This document shows positions 44,404 to 52,876 of a stretch of 64,000 bases of DNA, in pieces (the stretch's first letter is position 1; every line of letters begins with the position of its first letter). Source of the stretch: Candidatus Mediterraneibacter faecavium (lineage in GTDB: Bacteria; Bacillota; Clostridia; Lachnospirales; Lachnospiraceae); the NCBI GenBank assembly GCA_019119995.1, contig DWVY01000053.1:1-64000 (forward strand), in the 5' to 3' direction. The notes under the pieces are model-generated. The model did not search any database and was not told the DNA's origin. It saw only the letters and a list, made by a program, of their open reading frames with translations. A program made the translations under genes and the position numbers.

Positions 44404-45058
44404 TATTATAAGAGATATACTGCCGCTCTATCTGGACGGAGTAGTAAGCGATGATACGGAGAAGATGGTGGAAGAGCATCTGAAAGAGTGCGATCAGTGC
44501 AGAAATGAGGCAGTAAAGTTAAAGCAGGATGTCGTCCTGCCTGCCAGCAAGAGTGTCCGGCTGGCTGAGACAGAAGTGGTGAAAGGGCTGAAAAGGAAGC
44601 TTTTCAGGAAGAAGTTCCTCGTATCGGCAGTATCTGTTATCCTGACGATCGCCGTTCTGTCAGGTATCTGTTCCTATATGGCGCTGACGAAGACATGTGT
44701 GGCTTATGACAGCGGAAAGGTACAGATACAAGAGGAAGACGGGGCATTGTATGTAGTCTATCAGGGGGATGACCTGGGCGGTACAGTCGGTTTCGACCCG
44801 GTGGAGGTGACGATTGACGGGAAAGAGCAGAACGTATTCACTTTCTATTGCTATACAACTCTCTGGTCTGAGTATATTGAGTCGATTTTTGATGGCGAGA
44901 CTGAGAAGACTCAGGAAAGGATCATGTATGTGGGGCAGAAGGATGAGATAGACAGAATTTATTACGGAGAGCTTGACAGAACAGATCCGCTTTCTCCGGA
45001 CTACGACTATGCATCGATGCTCGCCGATCCGGAAATGGAGATGATCTGGGAGAGATGA
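44384..45058 (+). CDS. Zinc-finger anti-sigma factor, membrane-anchored
   Basis: 224 residues. The N-terminal zf-HC2 motif EEHLKECDQCRNEA (about 28-41) binds zinc and the sigma factor. One membrane helix follows (about 72-94: FLVSAVSVILTIAVLSGICSYMAL), then an extracellular domain. It starts inside the sigma gene, so the two are coupled. After the TGA stop the same frame stays open for 33 codons of Ser/Thr/Gly-rich coding-like sequence to TAG 45158-45160, suggesting a recent nonsense change or readthrough. Confidence 0.88.
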   Translation: MKKISCNIIRDILPLYLDGVVSDDTEKMVEEHLKECDQCRNEAVKLKQDVVLPASKSVRLAETEVVKGLKRKLFRKKFLVSAVSVILTIAVLSGICSYMALTKTCVAYDSGKVQIQEEDGALYVVYQGDDLGGTVGFDPVEVTIDGKEQNVFTFYCYTTLWSEYIESIFDGETEKTQERIMYVGQKDEIDRIYYGELDRTDPLSPDYDYASMLADPEMEMIWER

Positions 45059-45159
45059 TCTACGGGGAGCCTCTGGGAACAGCCTTCGGGAACGGATTAC
45101 GGGGAAACTTCGACAGAGGGAGACAATACAAATATAGGTGAAGGCAACACAAATAAATA

Positions 45160-45210
45160 GGGACATCCGTTCAGTACATGGCATAACTGTCGGATGTCCC
45201 CGTTTATATT
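45160..45210. terminator. Terminator between anti-sigma gene and carbamate kinase gene
   Basis: Stem GGGACATCCG (45160-45169) / CGGATGTCCC (45191-45200), followed by CGTTTATATTTT on the plus strand. Serves the convergent genes. Confidence 0.7.
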
Positions 45211-45259
45211 TTAGGAGTTTGTGAGTTATTCATTATACTCTTCGGCAGAGAAGAGATAG

Positions 45260-46204
45260 TTACAGGTGGATCCTTGTGCCGGTCTTGCCGAGGATCCCGT
45301 CTTTTGCTTTCTCAAGCAATGTGATGAGCGCCTGTCTTCCCGGTTTGGACTCGGCGAAATCAACGGCCGCCTGTACTTTCGGAAGCATCGAACCCGGTGC
45401 GAAATGCCCCTCGTCTATGTACTGTTTCGCCTCGGCAACTGAGATATCATCCAACCATTTTTCATCCGGTTTTCCGTAATTGACCGCGACTTTTTCAACG
45501 GCGGTCAGGATGATGAGGAAATCAGCGTCCAGCTCTTTTGCCATCAGGCAGCTTGCAAAGTCTTTGTCGATAACGGCGCTGGCTCCTTTTAAGTGGTTGC
45601 CCTGACGGGTGACGGGGATACCGCCGCCGCCGCAGGCGATGACTACGTCGCCGGAGTCCACCATATTGCGGATCGTCCCGATCTCGATGATCTCCTGCGG
45701 TTTCGGGGATGCAACCACACGGCGGTAGCCGCGGCCTGCATCTTCTTTCATAATGTAGTCATATTTTTCTGTCATCATATCAGCCTGTTCCTTTGTCATG
45801 AAACGGCCGATGGGCTTGGACGGATGATCAAATGCCGGGTCGTCTGGATCTACACGCACCTGTGTGATCATGGTCGCCACCGGAATATCCGTGATCCCCC
45901 GGTTCAAGAGCTCTTCGCGGAGCGCGTTCTGCAGGTCGTATCCGATATACGCCTGGCTCATGGCGACACAGACGGACAGCGGTGTGTTCGGCTGCTGCGG
46001 ATCCTCGTGGGTGAGCGCGATCATGGCGTTATTTACCATGCCCACCTGAGGGCCGTTCCCGTGAGCGACTACGACCTCGCAGCCCTCTTGGATCAGATCG
46101 ACGATAGCGCGGGAAGTGATCTTAACGGCTTTCATCTGCTCCGGCAGAGTATTGCCGAGGGCGTTTCCGCCCAGGGCAATGACGATACGTTTTTTCTTTT
46201 CCAT
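45260..46204 (-). CDS. arcC: Carbamate kinase (purine-cluster type)
   Basis: A 314-residue amino acid kinase-fold enzyme: RIVIALGGNALGNTLPEQM (about 5-23), VVAHGNGPQVGMVNNAM (about 44-60), VVASPKPQEIIEIGTI and VIACGGGGIPV. It makes ATP from carbamoyl phosphate and ADP, releasing ammonia and CO2. GGGAGGCAG precedes ATG. Next to ygeW it would harvest energy from the carbamoyl phosphate formed in purine ring breakdown. Corresponds to YqeA/ArcC. Confidence 0.93.
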   Translation of the reverse strand: MEKKKRIVIALGGNALGNTLPEQMKAVKITSRAIVDLIQEGCEVVVAHGNGPQVGMVNNAMIALTHEDPQQPNTPLSVCVAMSQAYIGYDLQNALREELLNRGITDIPVATMITQVRVDPDDPAFDHPSKPIGRFMTKEQADMMTEKYDYIMKEDAGRGYRRVVASPKPQEIIEIGTIRNMVDSGDVVIACGGGGIPVTRQGNHLKGASAVIDKDFASCLMAKELDADFLIILTAVEKVAVNYGKPDEKWLDDISVAEAKQYIDEGHFAPGSMLPKVQAAVDFAESKPGRQALITLLEKAKDGILGKTGTRIHL

Positions 46205-46220
46205 AAACTGCCTCCCGGGA

Positions 46221-46604
46221 TCAATCCTCTTTCACAGCGGCGATAGCTTCTACCTCGCAGAGCACTCCTTTCGGAAGGGCTTTGACAGCGACGCAGGAGC
46301 GTGCAGGTTTGCCTGTGAAGTATTTAGCGTAAACTTCGTTGAATGCAGCGAAATCAGCCATATCTGCGAGGAAGCAGGTTGTCTTTACGACGTCTGTAAA
46401 TGCAGCTCCCTGGCTTTCCAGAAGAGCGCCTACGTTCTTCATAACCTGTTCTGCCTGCTCTTCGATGGTCGTACCGACTACTTCACCGGTCTCCGGTGAG
46501 AGCGGGATCTGGCCTGAGAAGAATGCGATCCCGTTCAGGACGATCCCCTGTGAGTACGGTCCGATAGCTGCCGGTGCGTTTTTTGTGTCAACATATTTTA
46601 ACAT
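46221..46604 (-). CDS. ridA: RidA-family enamine/imine deaminase
   Basis: 127 residues: [28 protein letters not shown] (about 8-35), the conserved arginine in [26 protein letters not shown] (about 97-122). RidA hydrolyses reactive 2-aminoacrylate to pyruvate. The neighbouring diaminopropionate ammonia-lyase generates exactly that kind of intermediate, so its place in the operon makes chemical sense. AGGAGGTATTTACATC precedes ATG. Confidence 0.92.
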   Translation of the reverse strand: MLKYVDTKNAPAAIGPYSQGIVLNGIAFFSGQIPLSPETGEVVGTTIEEQAEQVMKNVGALLESQGAAFTDVVKTTCFLADMADFAAFNEVYAKYFTGKPARSCVAVKALPKGVLCEVEAIAAVKED

Positions 46605-46640
46605 GATGTAAATACCTCCTGATGATTCTTTTTTAAATGA

Positions 46641-46715
46641 GTAATTGTTCTGTCCGTTTAGCCCGCGCCATTCGCAAAGCCGAATTTACGTGCTTACTGC
46701 GACACGGAACTGTTA
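46641..46715. repeat. Dispersed intergenic element, left-half copy (C)
   Basis: CCGTTTAGCCCGCGCCATTCGCAAAGCCG, then ACGTGCTTACTGCG and GGAACTGTTA, aligns with 16228-16280 of copy A. It sits between ridA and ygeW and abuts the ygeW stop codon. It accounts for most of this 111-base gap. Confidence 0.75.
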
Positions 46716-47909
46716 TTACTTAAATACTCTTGGCGTTCCTTTTTCTTCCAGTTTTTTAAGGATATCAGCCGGATCTGCGAATTTTGCAAGGAAGATCATA
46801 GCTGCGATGATGTACGGTTTGTAGCTTGCCTCTTTGTACAGCGGATCTCTGTAGCGGTCGAATACGCTTGCGTCAACCTCGCCTTCTTCACAGCTTACGC
46901 CTGTGATGTCAGCCGGCAGGCAGTGCATATAGAGCGCTTTGCCGTCCTTTGTCGTCTTCATCAGTTCCTCTGTGCATGCCCAGTCTTTGTGCTGTGCGTT
47001 CTGAGCGAGGAGCTCTTTCTCCAGCTCTTTGATGCCCTCGAAATCGCCGTTTCCGTACAGCTCTGTACGTTTCTCCATTGCTGCGAACGGAGCCCAGCTC
47101 TTCGGGTATACGATGTCGGCGTCTTTGAATGCCTCAGCCATATTGTTTGTCTTTGTAAATGTACCGCCGGATTTTTTCGCGTTCTCGGCAGCGACAGCCT
47201 CAACCTCCGGGAATACCTCGTATCCTTCCGGATGAGCCAGCACAACGTCCATTCCGAAACGTGTCATCAGTCCGATGATCCCCTGCGGAACGGAGAGCGG
47301 CTTGCCGTAGGACGGAGAGTAAGCCCATGACATTGCGATCTTCTTGCCTTTCAGATTCTCGACTCCGCCGAACTCATGGATGATGTGGAGCATATCGGCC
47401 ATTGCCTGTGTCGGGTGGTCGATATCACACTGGAGGTTTACGAGTGTCGGTTTCTGCTCAAGGATACCGTCTTTATTTCCCTGTGTCACGGCGTCAACAA
47501 CTTCGTGCATATAAGCGTTTCCTTTGCCGATGTACATATCATCGCGGATACCGATGACGTCAGCCATGAAGGAGATCATGTTTGCTGTCTCGCGGACTGT
47601 CTCGCCGTGTGCCACCTGGGATTTGCCCTCGTCCAGATCCTGAACCTCAAGACCTAACAGGTTACATGCAGATGCAAATGAGAAACGTGTACGTGTGGAG
47701 TTATCGCGGAACAGTGAAATTCCGAGGCCGCTCTCGAATACCTTTGTAGAGATATTGTTTTCTCTCATATAGCGGAGAGCGTCAGCTACTGTAAATACAG
47801 CCTCCAGCTCATCGTCTGTTTTCTCCCATGTGAGGAAGAAGTCTCCGTTGTACATATCTTTAAAGTTCAGTTTGTTCAGCTTGTCGATATAATCCTGTAA
47901 AGTTTTCAT
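46716..47909 (-). CDS. ygeW: Knotted carbamoyltransferase YgeW
   Basis: 397 residues of the aspartate/ornithine carbamoyltransferase fold: carbamoyl-phosphate loop LFRDNSTRTRFSFASACNLLG (about 67-87), HGETVRETANMISFM, DIDHPTQAMADMLHI (about 163-177) and MHCLPADITGVSCEEGEV near the C-terminus. YgeW is not a standard biosynthetic enzyme and is found with ygeX and ygeY. In the cluster it is thought to form carbamoyl phosphate by phosphorolysis of a ureido intermediate; the exact substrate is inference. AAAGGAGG precedes ATG. Confidence 0.93.
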   Translation of the reverse strand: MKTLQDYIDKLNKLNFKDMYNGDFFLTWEKTDDELEAVFTVADALRYMRENNISTKVFESGLGISLFRDNSTRTRFSFASACNLLGLEVQDLDEGKSQVAHGETVRETANMISFMADVIGIRDDMYIGKGNAYMHEVVDAVTQGNKDGILEQKPTLVNLQCDIDHPTQAMADMLHIIHEFGGVENLKGKKIAMSWAYSPSYGKPLSVPQGIIGLMTRFGMDVVLAHPEGYEVFPEVEAVAAENAKKSGGTFTKTNNMAEAFKDADIVYPKSWAPFAAMEKRTELYGNGDFEGIKELEKELLAQNAQHKDWACTEELMKTTKDGKALYMHCLPADITGVSCEEGEVDASVFDRYRDPLYKEASYKPYIIAAMIFLAKFADPADILKKLEEKGTPRVFK

Positions 47910-47944
47910 GTTTGTTTATCCTCCTTTAATTTGAAATGGAAATT

Positions 47945-49255
47945 TTATTCGCAGTAGCACTCCGGCAGTGCCGCATACACAGCCGCGCATGTCACGAGAT
48001 CCTGTTTCCATGTCTTCTCGTTCGGTGCGTGTGCCTGAGCCTCAGCGCCCGGTCCGAATCCGATGCACGGGATGCCGTTTCTTCCCATGATGGACACGCC
48101 GTTTGTAGAGAATGTCCATTTGTCTGTGAGCGGGCGGCTCTGGCGCATTTCCAGAGTCTCGGGAGCGCCGATCCTCTTGTCGCCGTAGAGTGATGTGTAG
48201 GCTTTCTCGAGAGCTTTTGTCACCTTGTGGTCTTTCGGGATCGCCCATGTCGGGAAGTAGCACTCGATCTCGTATACGCATCCTGTGTAGGACGGACGGT
48301 CATAGTTGTACATGGATACGACTACGTCGTCGCCGTACTTCTTGACGCTTGGCAGAGCGCGGATCTCATCCAGGCAGCTCTCCCATGTCTCGCCGAATGT
48401 CATGCGGCGGTCAAGTGATACCGCGCAGGAATCAGCTACCGCACAGCGGCTCGGGGATGTGTAGAAGATCTGGGATACGGTAACTGTACCGCGTCCGAGG
48501 AAACGTGCCTCTTCCCAGTCCGGATTATATTTCGGATTCAGCATTTTTACAAGACCTTTGATCTCTGTCCCGTCTGCGTCGTCGTTCTCATTGAGGGCGC
48601 GCACATCCTGAAGGATGTCGGCCATCTTGTAGATCGCGTTGTCGCCGCGCTCCGGAGCGGAACCGTGGCAGGATACGCCTTTGACATCGATGCGGATCTC
48701 CATACGTCCGCGCTGTCCGCGGTAGATACCGCCGTCTGTCGGCTCTGTGGATACGACGAATTCCGGACGGATCTTATCCTCATTAATAATGTACTGCCAG
48801 CACAGGCCGTCGCAGTCTTCTTCCTGAACGGTTCCCACGACCATGATCTTGCAGCCTTCCGGGATCAGGTCCATGTCTTTCATGATCCTTGCGCCGTAGA
48901 CTGCGGATACAAGGCCTCCGCACTGATCGGATACGCCGCGTCCGCCGATCTCTGTGTCATTCTCGTATCCTTCGTACGGATCGAAAGTCCAGTTGTCGAT
49001 GTTTCCGATGCCTACAGTGTCGATATGTGCGTCGTATGCGATGATCTTATCGCCTGTTCCCATGTAGCCGATGACATTTCCCTGAGGATCGATCACGACC
49101 TCGTCGAAGTCCAGTTTCTTCATCTCGGCAGCGATCGTGTCGATGTGCGCTTTCTCGTCGCAGCTCTCGCCCGGATTCCTTACGATCGCGCGGAGAAATG
49201 CGGTCATATCTTCCTGATAATTCTGTGCAGCTTCTTTGATTTTGTTGAAGTCCAT
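47945..49255 (-). CDS. ygeY: YgeY-family selenium metabolism-linked hydrolase
   Basis: A 436-residue M20-type metallohydrolase: metal ligands in [15 protein letters not shown] (about 70-84), [18 protein letters not shown] (about 109-126) and [14 protein letters not shown] (about 142-155), with a dimerisation domain in the middle. It is named for its co-occurrence with selenium-dependent molybdenum hydroxylases. It probably removes carbamoyl groups from ring-opened purine derivatives. AGAAAGGAG precedes ATG. Confidence 0.93.
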   Translation of the reverse strand: MDFNKIKEAAQNYQEDMTAFLRAIVRNPGESCDEKAHIDTIAAEMKKLDFDEVVIDPQGNVIGYMGTGDKIIAYDAHIDTVGIGNIDNWTFDPYEGYENDTEIGGRGVSDQCGGLVSAVYGARIMKDMDLIPEGCKIMVVGTVQEEDCDGLCWQYIINEDKIRPEFVVSTEPTDGGIYRGQRGRMEIRIDVKGVSCHGSAPERGDNAIYKMADILQDVRALNENDDADGTEIKGLVKMLNPKYNPDWEEARFLGRGTVTVSQIFYTSPSRCAVADSCAVSLDRRMTFGETWESCLDEIRALPSVKKYGDDVVVSMYNYDRPSYTGCVYEIECYFPTWAIPKDHKVTKALEKAYTSLYGDKRIGAPETLEMRQSRPLTDKWTFSTNGVSIMGRNGIPCIGFGPGAEAQAHAPNEKTWKQDLVTCAAVYAALPECYCE

Positions 49256-49292
49256 AGCTTTTGATCTCCTTTCTTTGTTTGCGTTTTATTGT

Positions 49293-50498
49293 TTATCTGT
49301 CGTTCCCGCCCCAGACGATGGATTCGTATCTTTCGGGATCTGTGTCGCCCTCGGTGGAGAAGAGGAGTACTTTGGAAGTTTCGTCCAGTCCGAGATGATC
49401 TCTGAGCGGTCTGTACTCATCCATTGTCATGATGCACGCAAGTGTCCCGAACGGCGCGGCGCCGGACTCGCCGGATGTCACCGGCTGATCGCCTTTCACC
49501 GGGGCTGCCAGCATGCGCATGCCCCTTGCAGCCACCCAGTCGGGGGATGCGATAAATGTATCTACATGATTTTTCAGGATATCCCAGGAAATGGTATTCG
49601 GTTCGCCGCAGGCGAGTCCTGCCATGATCGTCACCATGTCGCCGTCTACGATGCGGATATTACCGTCTCCTGCGCAGGCGCCTTTGTACAGGCAGGCAGC
49701 AGCTTCGGCTTCCACGACGATCACTTTCGGAGGAGTGTCGGGATAGCGGTTTGCAAAATATCCCTGCACGGCTCCTGCAAGAGATCCGACGCCGGCCTGG
49801 ATGAATACGTGTGTCGGGCGTTCGCAGTCATAGCCGTGGAGCTGTTCGTCCGCTTCCATCGCCATCGTTCCGTAGCCCTGCATGATCCAGGAAGGGATCT
49901 CCTCGTATCCGTCCCATGCGGTATCCTGCACCATGACGCCGTTTTCTGTCTTCTCCGCCATAGCGTTTGCCATGCGGACACATTCGTCATAGTTGTATTC
50001 TTCGATCGTCGCCTGTGCGCCCTCGGCAAGAATGTTGTTCAGTCTTGTCTGTGTGCTTCCTTTCGGCATGAGGACGACTGCTTTCTGTCCTAATTTGTTC
50101 GCAGCCCATGCAACACCGCGCCCGTGGTTGCCGTCCGTTGCGGTGAAGAATGTAGCCTGTCCGAATTCCTTTTTCAGCTCCTCGGAAGTGAGCACGTTGT
50201 AGGGAAGCTCGGAGACGTCTTTGCCTGTCTGTTTTGCTATGTAGCGTGCCATGGCGAATGAACCGCCGAGCACTTTGAAAGCATTGAGTCCGAAACGATA
50301 GGACTCATCTTTGACGTACACTTCTCCCAGTCCGAGTCGCGCTGCCATGTGATCCAGTTTTGCAAGCGGAGTGACGCTGTACTGCGGAAAACTTTCATGG
50401 AACGTGCGCGCTTTTCTGACCTCGTCCAGCCCCATTATCTTCAGGTTGGAATCCGCTGTCTTCGGCATCTTGTTCACTGCCCATTTGATCATGTCCAT
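49293..50498 (-). CDS. ygeX: Diaminopropionate ammonia-lyase
   Basis: A 401-residue fold-type II PLP enzyme: PLP lysine in SYRFGLNAFKVLGGSFAMA (about 66-84), TDGNHGRGVAWAANKLG (about 120-136) and the glycine loop AGVGSLAGAVQGYF (about 235-248). It splits 2,3-diaminopropionate to pyruvate and two ammonia, the step that brings purine carbon into central metabolism. AAGGAGG precedes ATG. It is the first enzyme gene downstream of the regulator. Confidence 0.95.
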   Translation of the reverse strand: MDMIKWAVNKMPKTADSNLKIMGLDEVRKARTFHESFPQYSVTPLAKLDHMAARLGLGEVYVKDESYRFGLNAFKVLGGSFAMARYIAKQTGKDVSELPYNVLTSEELKKEFGQATFFTATDGNHGRGVAWAANKLGQKAVVLMPKGSTQTRLNNILAEGAQATIEEYNYDECVRMANAMAEKTENGVMVQDTAWDGYEEIPSWIMQGYGTMAMEADEQLHGYDCERPTHVFIQAGVGSLAGAVQGYFANRYPDTPPKVIVVEAEAAACLYKGACAGDGNIRIVDGDMVTIMAGLACGEPNTISWDILKNHVDTFIASPDWVAARGMRMLAAPVKGDQPVTSGESGAAPFGTLACIMTMDEYRPLRDHLGLDETSKVLLFSTEGDTDPERYESIVWGGNDR

Positions 50499-50535
50499 TG
50501 TGGAACCTCCTTATATATGTGTGAAATATTGTTGA

Positions 50536-51183
50536 TCATCCTTTGTCCATATAACTATATAAAGTAAACTTTGATATCCCCAGCAGGGATGAGACTTTGT
50601 CGCCGGATTTGGTGATGAGAAATGCTCCGGCGTTGTTAAGATACTGTACTACGGCGACTTTGTCGTCCTTGTTCATCATCGCGACGGGCTTGCCTACTCT
50701 GGCGATCGCCTGTTCGATGAGCAGATCGAGGAGCTCGGTCACATTGTGGGTGATCCTCTGGGGAGAGTCTGAAGTGTCCTCTCCATGGCTGCCCTCGGGT
50801 TCGGTCTGAACCAGTCCGCGGATGGAATTCTCTGCCGCGAGCAGGGTAGTGATGTCGTAATTCATAGAAAAGATATATACGATCTTCCCTTCTTCGTTGC
50901 GGATGTAAAGCGTACTGGATTTTAAGATCCTGCCGTCGTCTGCTCTTGTCAGATAAGCAAGTTTGTCCTTGAGTTTGCCGGGATCGGATCTCAGCGTCTC
51001 CAGCACGATGCCCGAGGGGCCGTCGCCGGTATGCCGGTTGGATACATGTCCGTTCTCAATATAAACGATGGATTTGTCAAGATTTTTTTTGGTCAGATCA
51101 TGAATGACGACTTCACAGGAACTCCCGAACTGGACGGCCAGTCCGTGCGCGAGCTGTTTGAGAAAGTCGAGTTTGCGGTCCAT
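50536..51183 (-). CDS. YheO/DauR-like PAS-HTH transcriptional regulator
   Basis: 215 residues. An N-terminal PAS-like YheO domain (1-about 125: LAHGLAVQFGSSCEVVIHDL...STLYIRNEEGKIVYIFSMNYDIT) and a C-terminal HTH (about 160-215: GDKVSSLLGISKFTLYSYM). Homologues regulate amino-acid or purine-related catabolism. It leads the ygeX operon and faces ssnA. Two tandem palindromes between the divergent promoters (51288-51322) are the likely binding sites. The inducer is unknown; a purine or purine-derived metabolite is a reasonable guess. Confidence 0.85.
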   Translation of the reverse strand: MDRKLDFLKQLAHGLAVQFGSSCEVVIHDLTKKNLDKSIVYIENGHVSNRHTGDGPSGIVLETLRSDPGKLKDKLAYLTRADDGRILKSSTLYIRNEEGKIVYIFSMNYDITTLLAAENSIRGLVQTEPEGSHGEDTSDSPQRITHNVTELLDLLIEQAIARVGKPVAMMNKDDKVAVVQYLNNAGAFLITKSGDKVSSLLGISKFTLYSYMDKG

Positions 51184-51251
51184 TGCCTCACCTGCCTTTT
51201 CGCTGCTCTCATCCGAGAGAGAAAGTGTGTCTGCCGTGTCTCTCTAAACCC

Positions 51252-51279
51252 ATCATAGCATAAAAAAATACAGAGTCAA
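51252..51279 (-). promoter_or_regulatory. Promoter of the regulator-ygeXYW operon
   Basis: On the minus strand TTGACT (51274-51279), a 16-base spacer and TATGAT (51252-51257), about 70 bases before the regulator start. Confidence 0.65.
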
Positions 51280-51287
51280 TAGTTTTT

Positions 51288-51322
51288 CTAAAAAATTTTT
51301 AGGTGCTCTAAAAAATATTTAG
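51288..51322. promoter_or_regulatory. Tandem palindromes, probable operator shared by divergent promoters
   Basis: CTAAAAAATTTTTAG (51288-51302) is a perfect 7-1-7 palindrome. CTAAAAAATATTTAG (51308-51322) is the same with one imperfect pair. Start-to-start distance is 20 bp, about two helical turns. The pair lies just upstream of the -35 of both flanking promoters, where one dimeric regulator could act on both operons. Confidence 0.65.
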
Positions 51323-51330
51323 GATTCGTG

Positions 51331-51359
51331 TTGCATTTATACAATATTAATGGTATCCT
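51331..51359 (+). promoter_or_regulatory. Promoter of the ssnA operon
   Basis: TTGCAT (51331-51336), 17-base spacer, TATCCT (51354-51359), immediately after the tandem palindromes. The roughly 90-base leader holds a hairpin (AGTGTGCG...CGCGCACT, about 51380-51417) before the AAAAAGGAG ribosome site of ssnA. Confidence 0.6.
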
Positions 51360-51456
51360 ATAGTCAGTGACAGGGCTTAGTGTGCGAATTGCACATATAT
51401 TTGCGGACGCGCACTGAGAACGGTATGTGGAAAATAAATAAAAAGGAGAAATTAAT

Positions 51457-52788
51457 ATGCTGGTTTTAGGTAATGGAAAAGTTATCACAAGAGATGCTGC
51501 ATATCCGCTGATCGAGAACGGCGCAGTTGCGATCGACGGCACCACGATCTGCAAAGTGGGCTCCGTGCAGGAGGTAAGAAATGCATATCCCGAAGCGGAG
51601 TACATTGATGCCAAAGGCGGCCTGATCATGCCGGGCTTTATCAATGTGCACGAGCATATCTACAGCGCATTCGCAAGAGGGCTTTCCATAAAGGGCTATG
51701 ATCCGAAAGGATTTCTGGACATCCTTGACGGACAGTGGTGGACGATCGACCGCAATCTTACACTGCATGATACATATTTAAGCGCTATGGCTACTTATAT
51801 CGACTGTATCAGGAACGGTGTGACGACGATCTTTGACCATCACGCAAGTTTCGGCTCGATCAGGGGCTCTCTTTTTGAGATCGAGAAAGCGGCAAGAGAG
51901 ACCGGAGTGCGCTCCTGCCTCTGCTATGAGATCTCAGACAGAGACGGGATGGACAAGGCGAGAGAGTCCGTTATGGAGAATGCCGAGTTTATCCGCCACG
52001 CGCTTCAGGATGATTCCGGGATGATCGCCGGGATGATGGGGATGCACGCGCAGTTTACAATCTCTGACGAAACGTTTGCATTGGCGGCTGCCAATAAGCC
52101 GGATGAAGCGGGATATCACATCCATGTGGCGGAGGGGATCGAAGACCTGCATCACTGCCTGAAGCATTACGGAAAACGGATCGTTGACCGCCTGATGGAT
52201 CACGGGATCCTCGGAGAGAAGACGCTTCTGGGACACTGCATTTACATCAATCCTCATGAGATGGACTTAATTAAGGAAACGGGAACTATGGTAGTGCACA
52301 ATCCGGAGTCCAATATGGGCAATGCGTGCGGATGCCCGCCGACGATGGAGCTGGTGCACCGGGGGATCCTGACCGGTCTCGGTACGGACGGATATACTCA
52401 TGATATGATGGAATCGTGGAAAGTGGCGAACATCCTGCACAAACATCACATCTGCGATCCGAACGCAGCGTGGGGAGAAGTGCCGCAGATGCTCTTTGAG
52501 AACAATGCGAAGATTGCCGGAAGATATTTCAAGCAGGAGCTGGGCGTCCTGAAAGAAGGCGCGGCGGGAGATGTGATCATCGTCGACTATGATCCGCTCA
52601 CACCGATGAATGAAAACAATATCAACAGCCACCTCCTGTTCGGAGTGACCGGACATGACGTAATGACGACGGTGGCAAACGGTGAAGTCCTGATGAAAGA
52701 CAGGAGGCTTACGAAGATCGATACGGCGAAAGTGATGGCCGACTGCAGACAGGCGGCGGCGGAGCTTGCCGGACGGATCAACGGCTGA
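51457..52788 (+). CDS. ssnA: Putative aminohydrolase SsnA
   Basis: A 443-residue amidohydrolase-superfamily protein: GGLIMPGFINVHEHIYSAFARGLSI (about 50-74), metal ligands continuing at HAQFTIS, HIHVAEG (about 220) and GTDGYTHDMMESWKVANI (about 310). SsnA is characteristic of the anaerobic purine cluster and is thought to open or deaminate a purine-derived ring; the exact reaction is not settled by sequence. Strong AAAAAGGAG ribosome site. First gene of the rightward operon. Confidence 0.92.
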   Translation: MLVLGNGKVITRDAAYPLIENGAVAIDGTTICKVGSVQEVRNAYPEAEYIDAKGGLIMPGFINVHEHIYSAFARGLSIKGYDPKGFLDILDGQWWTIDRNLTLHDTYLSAMATYIDCIRNGVTTIFDHHASFGSIRGSLFEIEKAARETGVRSCLCYEISDRDGMDKARESVMENAEFIRHALQDDSGMIAGMMGMHAQFTISDETFALAAANKPDEAGYHIHVAEGIEDLHHCLKHYGKRIVDRLMDHGILGEKTLLGHCIYINPHEMDLIKETGTMVVHNPESNMGNACGCPPTMELVHRGILTGLGTDGYTHDMMESWKVANILHKHHICDPNAAWGEVPQMLFENNAKIAGRYFKQELGVLKEGAAGDVIIVDYDPLTPMNENNINSHLLFGVTGHDVMTTVANGEVLMKDRRLTKIDTAKVMADCRQAAAELAGRING

Positions 52789-52876
52789 GCCGGACAGACA
52801 GCATAAGAAACGACTGAATCAGTATAAGGAAGGGGCCGGCGATGTATCGGCCGGGGGCAATACAGGGTGAATAGAA

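Noticed and set aside
45056-45058. UGA read as selenocysteine in the anti-sigma factor
   Set aside because: No convincing SECIS-like stem directly after it and no family precedent; nonsense change or natural stop is simpler.
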